From contig NZ_JAFLJM010000003.1 in assembly GCF_017745675.1 (NCBI RefSeq), positions 62,001 through 126,000 of the forward strand: a stretch of DNA of 64,000 nucleotides, written 5' to 3'. Of the stretch, positions 45,582 to 55,260 are shown piece by piece. The number at the start of each line of letters is the position of its first letter. The first letter of the stretch is position 1. Under the pieces are notes generated by a model. The model was not told the DNA's origin, searched no databases, and worked only from the letters and a program-made list of their open reading frames with translations. Both the position numbers and the translations under genes were made by a program. This stretch comes from Alkalihalobacillus sp. BA299. GTDB lineage: Bacteria; Bacillota; Bacilli; Bacillales; Bacillaceae_F.

Positions 45582-46928
45582 CTACAACAACAAATACGCA
45601 ATCGGAGTTGCTATAAGTAGGGTCAAAACCGTTCTCTCAAACCATATAACTAATAATTTAGGAATACTTACAGGAATGTCAGTCGATAAGATACATGGGA
45701 TTAAAGCTGAGAAAAACAAAATAGATGAAACGGATAACACAGCGACTACGAATTTAGTAACTAACTCTGCTTCAACGACTAAAAGTGCAGGAAGAAACAT
45801 TTCAGCAATGTGGATCGCAGACGCTTTTGCCGCTAACATTGCATCTGGTAGCTGTACTAGTGTTGTAAATGGATAGAAAAGGTATCCTATAAAATCAAAG
45901 ACAGGTGTATATTCCGCCAAAATAAGTCCTAGAAGCCCGATAGACATAATGGATGGGAGAATACTCATTGTCATGAGAAAACCGTCTTTTAAATTGCCAT
46001 AAACATTTTTACGGAGGGACGGTGCATGTTGTGCAGCTTCCATTGCACTCTTCCATGCGTGCTTCAAGCGATCTTTTTTAACCACTTCCTCTGGTTGCCC
46101 TTCTTCTGTAATGTATTCATCACTCATTTTATTTAAAGGCCAAATCCGTACTGTGATAGCGGTTACAAGAAAAGTGACAAACAGCGTTACCCAAAAATAC
46201 AAATTCCATACGTCCATGAGGCCTAAAGTATTCGCCACAACAATCATAAAGGTTACTGATACGGTAGAGAAACCCGTTGCAATAATTGTCGCTTCTTTAA
46301 TGGTGTACTTCCCTTCTTTAAACACTCGATTTGTAATTAATAAACCAATGGAATAACTACCGACAAATGATGCAACTGCATCTATCGCTGAGCGACCAGG
46401 TGTTTTCCAAATCGGACGCATGATTGGCTGGAGGAGGACGCCGATAAATTCTAACAGCCCATAACCTACTAGTAAAGCTAAGAAAACCGCTCCAATAGGT
46501 ACTAACAGTCCAACTGAGATCACCAGCTTATCAAATAGAAATGGAGCCATACTAGGAGCCATCATCCATACAGGACCAAAGCTAAAGAGCACCATTACTG
46601 TCACTATAAGGCCTAATATTTTAAAAATAGAAAAGACGGTGTTTACCTTATCCTTATTCCAGCTTTTATTATAAAAGGGATAAATTGCCCCAAGAAGAAT
46701 GACCAATCCAGCATAAAATGGAATAAGTGAAGGAAAGGTTGTACTTATCCAGCGCACGAGATGATCTAACGGGATTGTAGATCTTTCCCCGATCGTAATC
46801 GGAATAAAAAACATAAATATCCCAATAGCACTAAATACAAAAAATTTAATGAAGTTCGATGATGTTTGTAGTTGGGGCTGCTTTTCAATTGATCTATTTA
46901 TTTCAGACTGTGTATTCATCTTTTCCAT
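45582..46928 (-). CDS. YjiH family membrane protein with nucleoside-recognition (Gate) domain
   Basis: A 448-residue protein with about ten helices and Gate-like segments (VASFVGSYSIGLLITNRVFKEG, IHIAEMFLPALLVVEAELVTK). YjiH-type proteins are often found in hut loci of bacilli and are thought to be transporters. The end of this gene is copied in the relic at 56872. Confidence 0.85.
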   Translation of the reverse strand: MEKMNTQSEINRSIEKQPQLQTSSNFIKFFVFSAIGIFMFFIPITIGERSTIPLDHLVRWISTTFPSLIPFYAGLVILLGAIYPFYNKSWNKDKVNTVFSIFKILGLIVTVMVLFSFGPVWMMAPSMAPFLFDKLVISVGLLVPIGAVFLALLVGYGLLEFIGVLLQPIMRPIWKTPGRSAIDAVASFVGSYSIGLLITNRVFKEGKYTIKEATIIATGFSTVSVTFMIVVANTLGLMDVWNLYFWVTLFVTFLVTAITVRIWPLNKMSDEYITEEGQPEEVVKKDRLKHAWKSAMEAAQHAPSLRKNVYGNLKDGFLMTMSILPSIMSIGLLGLILAEYTPVFDFIGYLFYPFTTLVQLPDAMLAAKASAIHIAEMFLPALLVVEAELVTKFVVAVLSVSSILFFSALIPCILSTDIPVSIPKLLVIWFERTVLTLLIATPIAYLLL

Positions 46929-47006
46929 AGCTTTTCCCCCTATTTTATAAAATCATTAATAATAATCAGATAATTCCATTGGAGCAAAGGGCTGTTGTTC
47001 AGCCCC

Positions 47007-48002
47007 TTACTCTTTTCTTCTTTTTTTATACCCTGTTAAAAAAGACAGCATTACATGTACACCTGCTTTTACGGTAGCATTAGCCATATCTTTTTGTGGA
47101 TCTAAGCAGACGATATCCATTGCTTTTACTTTTTTACATTTTCCTGCTAAATAGACAGCTTCAAATAATTCTTCTGTATACATTCCACCTGGAGTTGACG
47201 CTGGAGCCCCAGGTCCAAAGCTAATATCGAGTACATCCATGTCGACAGTGAAATAAATCGTATCGACTTTATTACTAAGATCAGAAAGTGCTTCATTTAT
47301 CACATTCTCAATCCCTTTTTTTCGCGCTTGTTTCATAGTAACGTAATTTACGCCTGTTTCATCTGCATACTTTTTCAAGGAGTATACGTTATAGAAGCCG
47401 TGAAGACCGATGTTGTAAACGTCTTCTCCTTTAATCACTTGGCTTTCAATTAAATTGCGGATCGGCGTGCCGTTAGATGGGCCGTTATCTGTTAAATCTC
47501 TTAGATCAAAATGAGTATCTAACTGTAAGATCCCAACTCTTTCATGAGGGTGGACGTCTTTATATCCTTTAACTAGCATCGCCGTAATCGAGTGATCACC
47601 ACCTACCATTACTGGAAGTAGCTCAGGATGATTTTTTTGCATCGCAATCATCGCTTCCCGTATATTTCGATGGCAGATGGAGATGTCTGTTACGTGTTGA
47701 CGAACATCACCAAGATCAACTACGTTCAGTTCTGATAAATCCTCATCTTCATCTAGATTATACGTCGTGAAGGACTTCCATTCTCTTCTAAAAGCATCCG
47801 GATTTTCACTAGCATATGAAGCAGAAATGGACGAACGTGACAACGGTACTCCTAGTATACCGACATCATATCGACCCCAATCTGGTGTTTCCTCTTCATT
47901 GATCGTTTGAATCCATTCATGAACTTTCGGTTCCGTTATTGCTTCATTTGAGCGCCATCTAAACGACGGAGGATTTAACATTGGGTAAGGGTAGTTTTTC
48001 AT
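47007..48002 (-). CDS. hutG: formimidoylglutamase
   Basis: A 331-residue arginase-fold hydrolase: metal ligands in VMVGGDHSIT, LQLDTHFDLRD and FTVDMDVLD. It splits N-formimidoyl-L-glutamate into glutamate and formamide, the last step of the Bacillus-type hut pathway. It overlaps hutI by four bases (ATGA), so it is translationally coupled. Confidence 0.93.
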   Translation of the reverse strand: MKNYPYPMLNPPSFRWRSNEAITEPKVHEWIQTINEEETPDWGRYDVGILGVPLSRSSISASYASENPDAFRREWKSFTTYNLDEDEDLSELNVVDLGDVRQHVTDISICHRNIREAMIAMQKNHPELLPVMVGGDHSITAMLVKGYKDVHPHERVGILQLDTHFDLRDLTDNGPSNGTPIRNLIESQVIKGEDVYNIGLHGFYNVYSLKKYADETGVNYVTMKQARKKGIENVINEALSDLSNKVDTIYFTVDMDVLDISFGPGAPASTPGGMYTEELFEAVYLAGKCKKVKAMDIVCLDPQKDMANATVKAGVHVMLSFLTGYKKRRKE

Positions 48003-49276
48003 ATAAGCGTTCCCCCGCCTACAACGACTATTCCTTCCTTAATGACAGTTTCAGTATGATTAACACCATAATGATATTGCATTTGCATATAGTTTGGAAT
48101 ATCTAAAATGACAACGTCTGCTTTCTTTCCAACTTCAAGGCTTCCTATCTCATGCCCACGTTTGATAGCATGAGCTGCATTAATGGTTGTAGCAGCAATA
48201 ACTTCTGCAGGTGTCATACCCATTTTTAAACATCCTAAATTCATAATGAGTGGTAATGACACCGTCGGTGATGAACCAGGATTACAATCAGTCGAAAGGG
48301 CAACAGGGACGCCTTCATCAATCATCTTCCGTCCATTTGCCGATTCTTCCATTAAGAAGAAAGCTGTTCCTGGCAATAGAACACCGATGACCCCTTTTTT
48401 GGCCATCATTTTCATCCCTTGTTCAGAAGCCTTTAATAAGTGATCTGCAGAGACAGCCCCTATTTCAGCTGCTGTTTCAGCACCACCGTAGGGTTCAATT
48501 TCATCGGCATGAATTTTAGGAAGTAACCCATATTCTAACCCTGCTTTTAGGATGCGCTTCGATTGTTCTGGTGTAAATACGCCATGTTCGCAAAAAACAT
48601 CGTTAAATTCAGCCAACCCAAGTTCAGCAACTTTTGGAATCATCTCATTGATTACAAGATCAACAAAATCGTCTGGACGTTCTTTGTAGTCCGTAGGTAC
48701 AGCATGCGCACCCATAAAAGTGCTCACGATATCAATAACATGTGTTTCATTTAGGTTTTTAGCCACTTCAAGCTGCTTTAGCTCAGCTTCAAGTGTTAAG
48801 CCGTAACCACTTTTAGCTTCAATCGTTGTTACACCATGAAGCAGAAATTGATCGAGTCGCCGCTTACTTTCTCTATATAGTTGTTCGTGACTAGCCTCTC
48901 TTGTCGCCTTGGTTGTTGCATGAATACCACCACCTGCATTCATGATTTCCATGTAGGACGACCCTTGCATTCGCATATTAAATTCATTTTCTCGGCTTCC
49001 CGCATATACAAGGTGTGTATGCGGGTCAACAAAGCCAGGAGTAACAATTTTGCCGGTTGCATCAATCACCTGTGCCTCATCCATGCGTCCTTGAAACTTT
49101 TCGAAAAGCTCTGCATCCTTACCAACCGCTTGAATTTGACCGTTTTCTAACCAGACACTCCCGTCTTCGATAATATGAAGTTCGTTCATGCCATCAGCTG
49201 TAAGTGGTTTTGTAGAGCCACCTTTTAATGTAATCACTTGATTGGCATGTCGTATAAATATAGGTTGTGTAGTCAT
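47999..49276 (-). CDS. hutI: imidazolonepropionase
   Basis: A 425-residue amidohydrolase: GFVDPHTHLVYAGSRENEF carries the first metal histidines, followed by EAKSGYGL, KIHADEIEPYGGAE and STDCNPGSSP. It opens imidazolone-5-propionate to formimidoylglutamate. The longest frame begins at 49327, but the ATG at 49276 (MTTQPIF) has GGGGAG at good spacing and is preferred. Confidence 0.95.
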   Translation of the reverse strand: MTTQPIFIRHANQVITLKGGSTKPLTADGMNELHIIEDGSVWLENGQIQAVGKDAELFEKFQGRMDEAQVIDATGKIVTPGFVDPHTHLVYAGSRENEFNMRMQGSSYMEIMNAGGGIHATTKATREASHEQLYRESKRRLDQFLLHGVTTIEAKSGYGLTLEAELKQLEVAKNLNETHVIDIVSTFMGAHAVPTDYKERPDDFVDLVINEMIPKVAELGLAEFNDVFCEHGVFTPEQSKRILKAGLEYGLLPKIHADEIEPYGGAETAAEIGAVSADHLLKASEQGMKMMAKKGVIGVLLPGTAFFLMEESANGRKMIDEGVPVALSTDCNPGSSPTVSLPLIMNLGCLKMGMTPAEVIAATTINAAHAIKRGHEIGSLEVGKKADVVILDIPNYMQMQYHYGVNHTETVIKEGIVVVGGGTLI

Positions 49277-49391
49277 CAAATCTCCCCTTTTTAGAAAAAC
49301 ACGATTTATCGCCAAAAATGGCGACAATCGATGCTTTTCTTATACTTTAATTCGCTAAAGAAGGTAATTTTCTTAAGTGAAAATATGAAAT

Positions 49392-51059
49392 CTATTTAAG
49401 CATAGGAATGTGAATGCCTTTTTCTTTTGCTGTTTTCTTCGCCAGCTCGTAACCAGCATCTGCGTGACGAACGACTCCCATTCCTGGGTCTGATGTCAAT
49501 ACACGCTCAAGACGTTGTTCTGCTTCTTTTGTTCCATCGGCAACAATGACCATACCGGCGTGAAGTGAATATCCCATTCCTACACCGCCACCGTGATGAA
49601 CCGATACCCAGCTCGCTCCACCAACACTGTTTATTAATGCGTTTAATATTGGCCAATCGCTCACTGCATCACTTCCATCCTTCATTCCTTCTGTTTCACG
49701 GTTTGGTGAAGCAACTGATCCAGAGTCAAGGTGATCACGTCCAATGACGATTGGTGCTTTTAACTCTCCTTTTGCTACCATGTCGTTAATGATTTTTCCA
49801 AATCGTGCGCGCTCTCCATAACCAAACCAGCAAATACGCGAAGGCAGTCCTTGGAATTGAATTTTTTCCTGTGCCATTTTAATCCACTTACATAAATGTT
49901 TATTTTCACTAAACTCACGCAAGATTACTTCATCTAATTTGTAAATGTCCTCAGGATCTCCAGATAATGCTACCCAACGGAATGGTCCTTTTCCTTCACA
50001 AAATTGAGGACGAATATAAGCTGGGACAAACCCAGGGAAATTAAATGCATTTTCTACACCTTCATTTTTCGCAACTTGACGAATGTTATTTCCATAATCA
50101 AAAGTAACCGCACCAAGCTCTTGCATTTTTAACATCGCACGTACGTGCTCAGCGATGCTTTCTTTTGACCTTTTCTCATACGCTTTTCGATCACTTGTTC
50201 TAAGTTCAGCTGCTTCTTCAAGCGATAAACCTGTTGGCACATAACCGTTAATTGGATCGTGAGCTGATGTTTGGTCAGTTAACACGTCAGGATTAAAACC
50301 TCTTTCAATCATTTCAGGTAAAATTTCTGCTGCGTTTCCTAGAAGTCCGATCGATAATGCTCTACCTTCACGTTTTGCCTCTAATGCTACTTGAATCGCT
50401 TCATCAATTCTCTCTGTCATCACATCAAGATATCTTGTATCGAGACGACGTTGAATACGTGTACGGTCAATATCGATTGCAATACATACACCATCATTCA
50501 AAGTAACCGCTAATGGCTGAGCGCCACCCATACCACCAAGACCTGCAGTTAGCGTAATCGTTCCTCGTAAACTTCCATCATAATGTTGTCTTGCAAGTTC
50601 TGCAAACGTCTCATATGTTCCTTGGACAATGCCTTGACTTCCGATATATATCCAGCTTCCTGCCGTCATTTGACCATACATCATCAGCCCTTTTTGATCT
50701 AGCTCGTGGAAATGATCCCAGTTTGCCCAAGCAGGTACTAAATTAGAGTTAGCAATTAATACTCTAGGTGCATTTTCATGTGTTTTAAACACTGCGACAG
50801 GTTTTCCTGATTGCACTAGCATCGTTTCATCGCTTTCAAGGTTTTTAAGGGTCTCTACAATTGCATCAAAACATTCCCAGTTTCGTGCGGCTTTCCCGAT
50901 CCCACCGTACACGACTAAATCTTCTGGACGTTCAGCAACATCATCATGTAAATTGTTCATCAGCATTCTTAGAGCTGCTTCTTGGACCCAACCTTTTGTA
51001 TGAAGTTCAGTTCCTTGATATTGTTTTACTTTATTTTTATACTTTTGATTCACTTGCAT
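49392..51059 (-). CDS. hutU: urocanate hydratase
   Basis: A 555-residue urocanase of normal length with the NAD-binding signature [20 protein letters not shown] and the active-site region [16 protein letters not shown] followed by [13 protein letters not shown]. It converts urocanate to imidazolonepropionate. It is preceded by a 361-bp gap that holds a terminator-like hairpin and a cre-like site, so hutUIG-yjiH-BCCT-HAL may also have their own promoter. Confidence 0.97.
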   Translation of the reverse strand: MQVNQKYKNKVKQYQGTELHTKGWVQEAALRMLMNNLHDDVAERPEDLVVYGGIGKAARNWECFDAIVETLKNLESDETMLVQSGKPVAVFKTHENAPRVLIANSNLVPAWANWDHFHELDQKGLMMYGQMTAGSWIYIGSQGIVQGTYETFAELARQHYDGSLRGTITLTAGLGGMGGAQPLAVTLNDGVCIAIDIDRTRIQRRLDTRYLDVMTERIDEAIQVALEAKREGRALSIGLLGNAAEILPEMIERGFNPDVLTDQTSAHDPINGYVPTGLSLEEAAELRTSDRKAYEKRSKESIAEHVRAMLKMQELGAVTFDYGNNIRQVAKNEGVENAFNFPGFVPAYIRPQFCEGKGPFRWVALSGDPEDIYKLDEVILREFSENKHLCKWIKMAQEKIQFQGLPSRICWFGYGERARFGKIINDMVAKGELKAPIVIGRDHLDSGSVASPNRETEGMKDGSDAVSDWPILNALINSVGGASWVSVHHGGGVGMGYSLHAGMVIVADGTKEAEQRLERVLTSDPGMGVVRHADAGYELAKKTAKEKGIHIPMLK

Positions 51060-51188
51060 ATCTTCACCCTCTTTAGAAGTTTTTTATTTACTATTGTTTT
51101 TGCTCTTTCAGTATATCGAGCTAGTGAAGGAGAAAATAGATAAAAAACTTTCGAAATGTTTCAATAAATTACGGTGTGAGGTCATTTT

Positions 51189-51202
51189 TAAAAGCGTTTT
51201 CA
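51189..51202. promoter_or_regulatory. cre-like CcpA site upstream of hutU
   Basis: TAAAAGCGTTTTCA matches the cre consensus TGWAANCGNTNWCA except at the second base. It lies about 130 bp upstream of the hutU start. Confidence 0.6.
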
Positions 51203-51328
51203 TGTAAAAATGATAATTATATAAGGTATATGATAATTTTTATAGTATATCTTTCTTTTTGGATCATTTTATATAAATCTTGATTAATTCATGACCCAAT
51301 TGATAGATCGTGAGTTTAAACAAGTAGA

Positions 51329-51355
51329 AAAGGACCTCCATATTGGAAGTCCTTT
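51329..51355 (-). terminator. terminator-like hairpin between transporter gene and hutU
   Basis: AAAGGACTTCC and GGAGGTCCTTT pair with one mismatch and are followed by TTTTCTACTT on the minus strand. The T-run is weak. Confidence 0.6.
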
Positions 51356-51420
51356 CCTTAAAATTTTAATAATATTATTATTTAACAATACACAAGTTAT
51401 TATATAAATTGGATACGAAT

Positions 51421-52728
51421 TTATAAGATCATGGCTCCAATAAGACCGAAAATAAATAAGGGAATATTAAAATGGATAAACGTCGGTACACATGTATCCC
51501 AAATATGATTATGATTTCCATCAGCATTTAAGCCTGACGTTGGACCTAATGTACTATCGGAAGCTGGTGAACCTGCATCTCCTATTGCAGACGCTGTTCC
51601 AATTAATACTGCTGTTGCTAATGATGAAAAACCTAGGGACAGACATAAAGGGACAAACAATGCCGCTAATATTGGTATTGTACCAAAAGAAGAGCCGATT
51701 CCCATTGTGATTAACATTCCTACAAACATCATCATTAAAGCAGCTAAAAACATATTGTTCTCTAAAAGTACACTAGTTGATGAAACTAAGCTTTCTACAG
51801 CACCTGTTTCTTTTAGAATTGTTGCATAACCAGAAGCAATGAGCATGACAAAAGCAATCATTCCCATCATTTTAATACCTTCATTTACCATTCGATCGCC
51901 TTCTTTAAAAGGAACCACTTGAGCCAAAAACATAATAATAATTCCTGTAAGCGCTCCCAAAACTAAAGACTTAGAGATTAGTTGTACAACTAGAACACCC
52001 ACAATAGCAAACAGTGTAAAGAAATGATATTTTGAAAACCTTAAATCTTCATCTACACCTGCTGCAATTTCAATAGAAGCAGATTGTTCTGTTGTAGCCT
52101 CTCGATCCTTTCGGTAAGTAAAAAAGATAGCGATGAATAACCCAACGATCATCCCTATTCCTGGGATTAACATCGCTAATGGGATTTGGCTAATACTAAT
52201 TTCCATCCCATTTGACGTCATTTCGTCTGCAATAATACCATGAAAGATGAGACCGTATCCAGCTGGTATCATTACATAAGGTGCTTTCAAGCCAAACGTT
52301 AGAGAAGTGGCAACTCCTCGACGATCTAGTTTCATATTGTCAAATAAATAAAGAAGTGGAGGTATAAGGATTGGAATAAATGCGATATGGACAGGAACGA
52401 CATTTTGCGATAAGCACGCTACACCTGCAATCGTTAATAACAGAAAAGCTTTTTTACCTTTTAACATTTTGAATAAATGTCTCACTAAAAAGCCTGTAAT
52501 ACCCGAATACCCTATCATGACAGCAAATGCACCAAGTAAAATGTAGCTTAAAGCTGTGTTTGCTTGTCCACCCATCCCAGATACTAACAGCGTTGTTGTT
52601 TCAGTTAAAGATAAATCCGCTGTTATCCCTGCAGTTAACGCAGCAACTAAAATCGCTAACACGACATTTACACGGAATAAGCTTAAAATAACCATAACGA
52701 TCACAGAAATTACTACAGCATTAATCAA
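51421..52728 (-). CDS. NhaC/YuiF-type transporter in the hut operon
   Basis: A 435-residue, roughly 11-helix protein of the Na+/H+ antiporter NhaC-like superfamily, with GVACLSQNVVPVHIAFIPILI and GTASAIGDAGSPASDSTLGPT, typical of YuiF-like carriers. Its place between hutH and hutU suggests that it imports histidine or urocanate, in the role HutM plays in Bacillus subtilis. The longest frame starts at 52794, but TTG at 52728 (LINAVVIS) has GGAGGGG six bases upstream. Confidence 0.82.
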   Translation of the reverse strand: MINAVVISVIVMVILSLFRVNVVLAILVAALTAGITADLSLTETTTLLVSGMGGQANTALSYILLGAFAVMIGYSGITGFLVRHLFKMLKGKKAFLLLTIAGVACLSQNVVPVHIAFIPILIPPLLYLFDNMKLDRRGVATSLTFGLKAPYVMIPAGYGLIFHGIIADEMTSNGMEISISQIPLAMLIPGIGMIVGLFIAIFFTYRKDREATTEQSASIEIAAGVDEDLRFSKYHFFTLFAIVGVLVVQLISKSLVLGALTGIIIMFLAQVVPFKEGDRMVNEGIKMMGMIAFVMLIASGYATILKETGAVESLVSSTSVLLENNMFLAALMMMFVGMLITMGIGSSFGTIPILAALFVPLCLSLGFSSLATAVLIGTASAIGDAGSPASDSTLGPTSGLNADGNHNHIWDTCVPTFIHFNIPLFIFGLIGAMIL

Positions 52729-52869
52729 AAGTACCCCTCCATTTTTTTCTATAATAATTTGCTCATCACCTTCAAACCGAGTATCCATTACCAAACTAAG
52801 TCGATATTTATGGCTAATTAATTAGAGAGGCGGCTTAACTTTGCCCAACCTCCCTAAACTCTAATTTCT

Positions 52870-54387
52870 TTACGGTTGAATTGTAGGTTTCAAATTTTCA
52901 TAAGAATAAGAACTATTCTTTAGCCAAGTCGCAATCTGCTCAATGTCTTTTGAAAAAATCCTGTCTTCTGTAATAGATGGAGAAATCTTTCTTCCGTCTT
53001 TGAAAAAGTTATGAGTAATTGAAGCCATTTTTTCTATCCCTCTTACTTCAACGGCTTGCATAGCACAAATCGCTTCAATGGCTAAGACTCGACGTACATT
53101 AGAAATAATTTGATAAGCGTGTCTAGATGCGATTGTACCCATACTTACATGATCCTCTTGGTTGGCAGAAGAAGGAATTGAATCTACACTTGCAGGATGT
53201 GCTAATGTTTTGTTTTCTGATACAAGTGAAGCTGCTACATATTGCATGATCATCGCTCCCGATTGCAATCCTGGCTCTGGGCTTAAAAACGGCGGAAGAT
53301 CATTTAATTGCGGATTAACTAAGCGCTCAATTCTTCTTTCCGCGATATTTCCTAGCTCTGCCATCGCAATTTTTAAGAAATCCATAGCAAAGGCAATCGG
53401 CTGTCCGTGGAAATTCCCCCCTGAAATCACTTTTTCTCCTTGATTAAAAATTAACGGGTTATCTGTCGCAGCGTTCATTTCAATTTCTAATTTTTCCTTA
53501 ACATAGTTTAGTGTTTGCCATGTCGCTCCATGCACTTGTGGTATACACCGTAATGAATAGGCATCTTGTACTCTAATTTCACCTTGCTTTGTCGTTAATT
53601 GACTGTTAGCTAAATACGAACGCATTCTTGCGGCTACTTCAACCTGTTCTTTATATCCTCGAGCTAAATGAATATCTTCATCAAATGCATCAGTAATCCC
53701 CCTTAGCCCTTCCATCGTCATCGATGCTATCACTTCGGATTGAAAAGCCAGCTTTTCCGCTTCAAGGTAAGCAACTACCCCCATCGCAGTCATCGCTTGG
53801 GTCCCATTTATTAAAGCTAACCCTTCTTTAGCTGTTAATATAATTGGGAATAGTCCTTCTTTTGTCAGTGCTTCAATGGCTGGGACTCTATTTCCTTTAT
53901 AAAAAACTTCTCCTTCCCCAATTAATACAAGAGCTAAATGCGATAGCGGAGCTAAATCACCACTTGCTCCTAGAGACCCTTGTTGAGGAATAACGGGATG
54001 TATCTCTAGGTTAACTAATTCTAATAATCTCTCAATAATTATCGGTCTTACGCCTGAATAACCTTTTAACAAAGCATTTGCTCTTAGTAACGTCATCGCT
54101 CTGGAAACAATTTCTGGAAATGGCTCTCCAACTCCGCAGGCATGAGAACGGATTAAATTTAGCTGAAGCTTTTCAACATCTTCTTTATCAATAAACACAT
54201 CACTAAACTTTCCAAAACCTGTAGTAATTCCGTAAATCACTTTCTCTTTTTTTACAATCTCCTCAACCGCTTTTCTACTGTCAGCGACCTTCTTTAGACT
54301 CTCTTTGGAAGCATTTACTTGTTCTTTTTCGTATAATACTCGCATAACTTCAGAAAACGTAAGTGTATGACCTGTCAGTGTAACCAT
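52870..54387 (-). CDS. hutH: histidine ammonia-lyase
   Basis: A 505-residue HAL with the MIO-forming Ala141-Ser142-Gly143 in [14 protein letters not shown], the Tyr loop [37 protein letters not shown] and NQEDHVSMG. It removes ammonia from histidine to give urocanate. It is the first enzyme gene of the operon, downstream of the HutP-controlled terminator. It differs at exactly the cofactor triad from the homologue at 42324. Confidence 0.98.
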   Translation of the reverse strand: MVTLTGHTLTFSEVMRVLYEKEQVNASKESLKKVADSRKAVEEIVKKEKVIYGITTGFGKFSDVFIDKEDVEKLQLNLIRSHACGVGEPFPEIVSRAMTLLRANALLKGYSGVRPIIIERLLELVNLEIHPVIPQQGSLGASGDLAPLSHLALVLIGEGEVFYKGNRVPAIEALTKEGLFPIILTAKEGLALINGTQAMTAMGVVAYLEAEKLAFQSEVIASMTMEGLRGITDAFDEDIHLARGYKEQVEVAARMRSYLANSQLTTKQGEIRVQDAYSLRCIPQVHGATWQTLNYVKEKLEIEMNAATDNPLIFNQGEKVISGGNFHGQPIAFAMDFLKIAMAELGNIAERRIERLVNPQLNDLPPFLSPEPGLQSGAMIMQYVAASLVSENKTLAHPASVDSIPSSANQEDHVSMGTIASRHAYQIISNVRRVLAIEAICAMQAVEVRGIEKMASITHNFFKDGRKISPSITEDRIFSKDIEQIATWLKNSSYSYENLKPTIQP

Positions 54388-54429
54388 AATCGTATTCCCC
54401 TCTCATCTACTTTAATTAAGTAAAGCGGC

Positions 54430-54501
54430 AATAGAAAAGGGGGTTATACCAAGAAGTCAGACTGACTTCATTGATATAACCCCCTATTAGACTAATAACT
54501 A
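54430..54501 (-). promoter_or_regulatory. HutP-controlled antiterminator: UAG triad plus terminator between hutP and hutH
   Basis: On the minus strand three UAG triplets (TAGTTATTAGTCTAATAG, at 54484-54501) lead straight into a strong hairpin, GGGGGTTATA...TATAACCCCC, followed by TTTTCTATT. In Bacillus subtilis HutP with histidine and Mg2+ binds such UAG triplets and prevents termination. The spacing here is 4 and 5 bases; the third UAG touches the stem base, as in B. subtilis. Confidence 0.88.
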
Positions 54502-54560
54502 TGGGTTATTTAATATAGGATGTTCAAAAAGTCTGGAATTCCTCTTTTTTGAACATACAC

Positions 54561-55004
54561 TTATATATGATTGATTCCTAAACCAATCGCTTCATGTTCA
54601 GAACCCTTTACTGGAGCACCAATCGTACCATATAAAGAAACAGCGATCCATTCCCCCTCATGCTCATTTTCATAAGGGTTCCCACGTAAAACGGAAAAGC
54701 TTAATCCAACTGTACGTAACACTGAACCTAATTGGACATGCCCTCTCGTTACACCATGAAGTGCTTCCATAATCGCATGATATAATGCATGGGATTCACG
54801 ATAGACACTCGATTGAATAATCCCATTCTTCTTTGCTGCAGTTTCTATTGCTGCCACTACTTTATGTTCTTCCATTGAACCAACTTTACCAGTACAAAAC
54901 TTCCAACCTATCGTTTCTAGCTTAGTGATTTGTTCATTCTTATCATCACTAAGTAACAATAGAATTGCACTCCGACCAATCTGGCGGTCTTTACTCAAGG
55001 ACAT
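54561..55004 (-). CDS. hutP: hut operon RNA-binding antitermination protein
   Basis: A 147-residue HutP. The features are [59 protein letters not shown] (histidine- and metal-binding His residues), and [25 protein letters not shown] at the C-terminus. The ATG at 55004 fits the length of the B. subtilis protein, though a TTG at 55013 has better spacing from AAAGGAAAAGAG. HutP forms a hexamer that binds UAG repeats in hut mRNA when histidine is present. Confidence 0.95.
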   Translation of the reverse strand: MSLSKDRQIGRSAILLLLSDDKNEQITKLETIGWKFCTGKVGSMEEHKVVAAIETAAKKNGIIQSSVYRESHALYHAIMEALHGVTRGHVQLGSVLRTVGLSFSVLRGNPYENEHEGEWIAVSLYGTIGAPVKGSEHEAIGLGINHI

Positions 55005-55026
55005 AGTAAACAACTCTTTTCCTTTT

Positions 55027-55043
55027 CTAAGAACTAACAACTA
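55027..55043 (-). promoter_or_regulatory. UAG triad next to the hutP ribosome-binding site
   Basis: On the minus strand TAGTTGTTAGTTCTTAG is three UAG triplets with exact 4-base spacers (UAGNNNNUAGNNNNUAG). The last is followed directly by AAAAGGAAAAGAG, the hutP Shine-Dalgarno region. It fits the HutP binding pattern. Confidence 0.7.
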
Positions 55044-55060
55044 AAATTATAGTATTTATA

Positions 55061-55095
55061 TTAACTATTAACTATTAACTATTAACTATTAACTA
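55061..55095 (-). repeat. five tandem heptamers giving five UAG triplets in the hutP leader
   Basis: Five perfect copies of TTAACTA on + (TAGTTAA on the minus strand). In the transcript this is five UAG triplets with exact 4-base spacers, placed at the expected transcription start. Confidence 0.85.
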
Positions 55096-55101
55096 GGATT
55101 T

Positions 55102-55130
55102 AGTGTATGCGTTTTCCTTTAAGGTGTCAA
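55102..55130 (-). promoter_or_regulatory. SigA promoter of the hut operon
   Basis: On the minus strand TTGACA (55125-55130) and TACACT (55102-55107) with a 17-bp spacer. Transcription should start around 55095, at the edge of the UAG array. Confidence 0.8.
55104..55117. promoter_or_regulatory. cre-like CcpA site overlapping the hut promoter
   Basis: On the minus strand GGAAAACGCATACA matches TGWAANCGNTNWCA at all but two fixed positions and overlaps the -10 box. This fits glucose repression of hut. Confidence 0.5.
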
Positions 55131-55260
55131 TACTGTTCTGATTTTTTTTGTTTTTCAATACTCCATTAGTGGACCTATACTCAGTATATGCAGTGTTTTG
55201 ATGGAGGATTACAGTTATTGACCATTTACAATCAATTTCTCAAGTGCCATTTTATACATT

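Larger units (their letters stand above)
51060..51420. other. intergenic region upstream of hutU
   Basis: About 360 bp. It holds a hairpin at 51329-51355, a cre-like site at 51189-51202 and an AT-rich promoter-like region. A stretch at 51110-51165 is strongly conserved in the relic at 56985-57045, including an 8-bp TTTCGAAA palindrome. Confidence 0.7.

Noticed and set aside
55061..55095. Reading the heptamers as a simple microsatellite
   Set aside because: The period and the UAG content match the HutP site, a second non-identical UAG triad lies beside it, and both precede hutP. A replication-slippage origin is still possible, but chance placement is not convincing.
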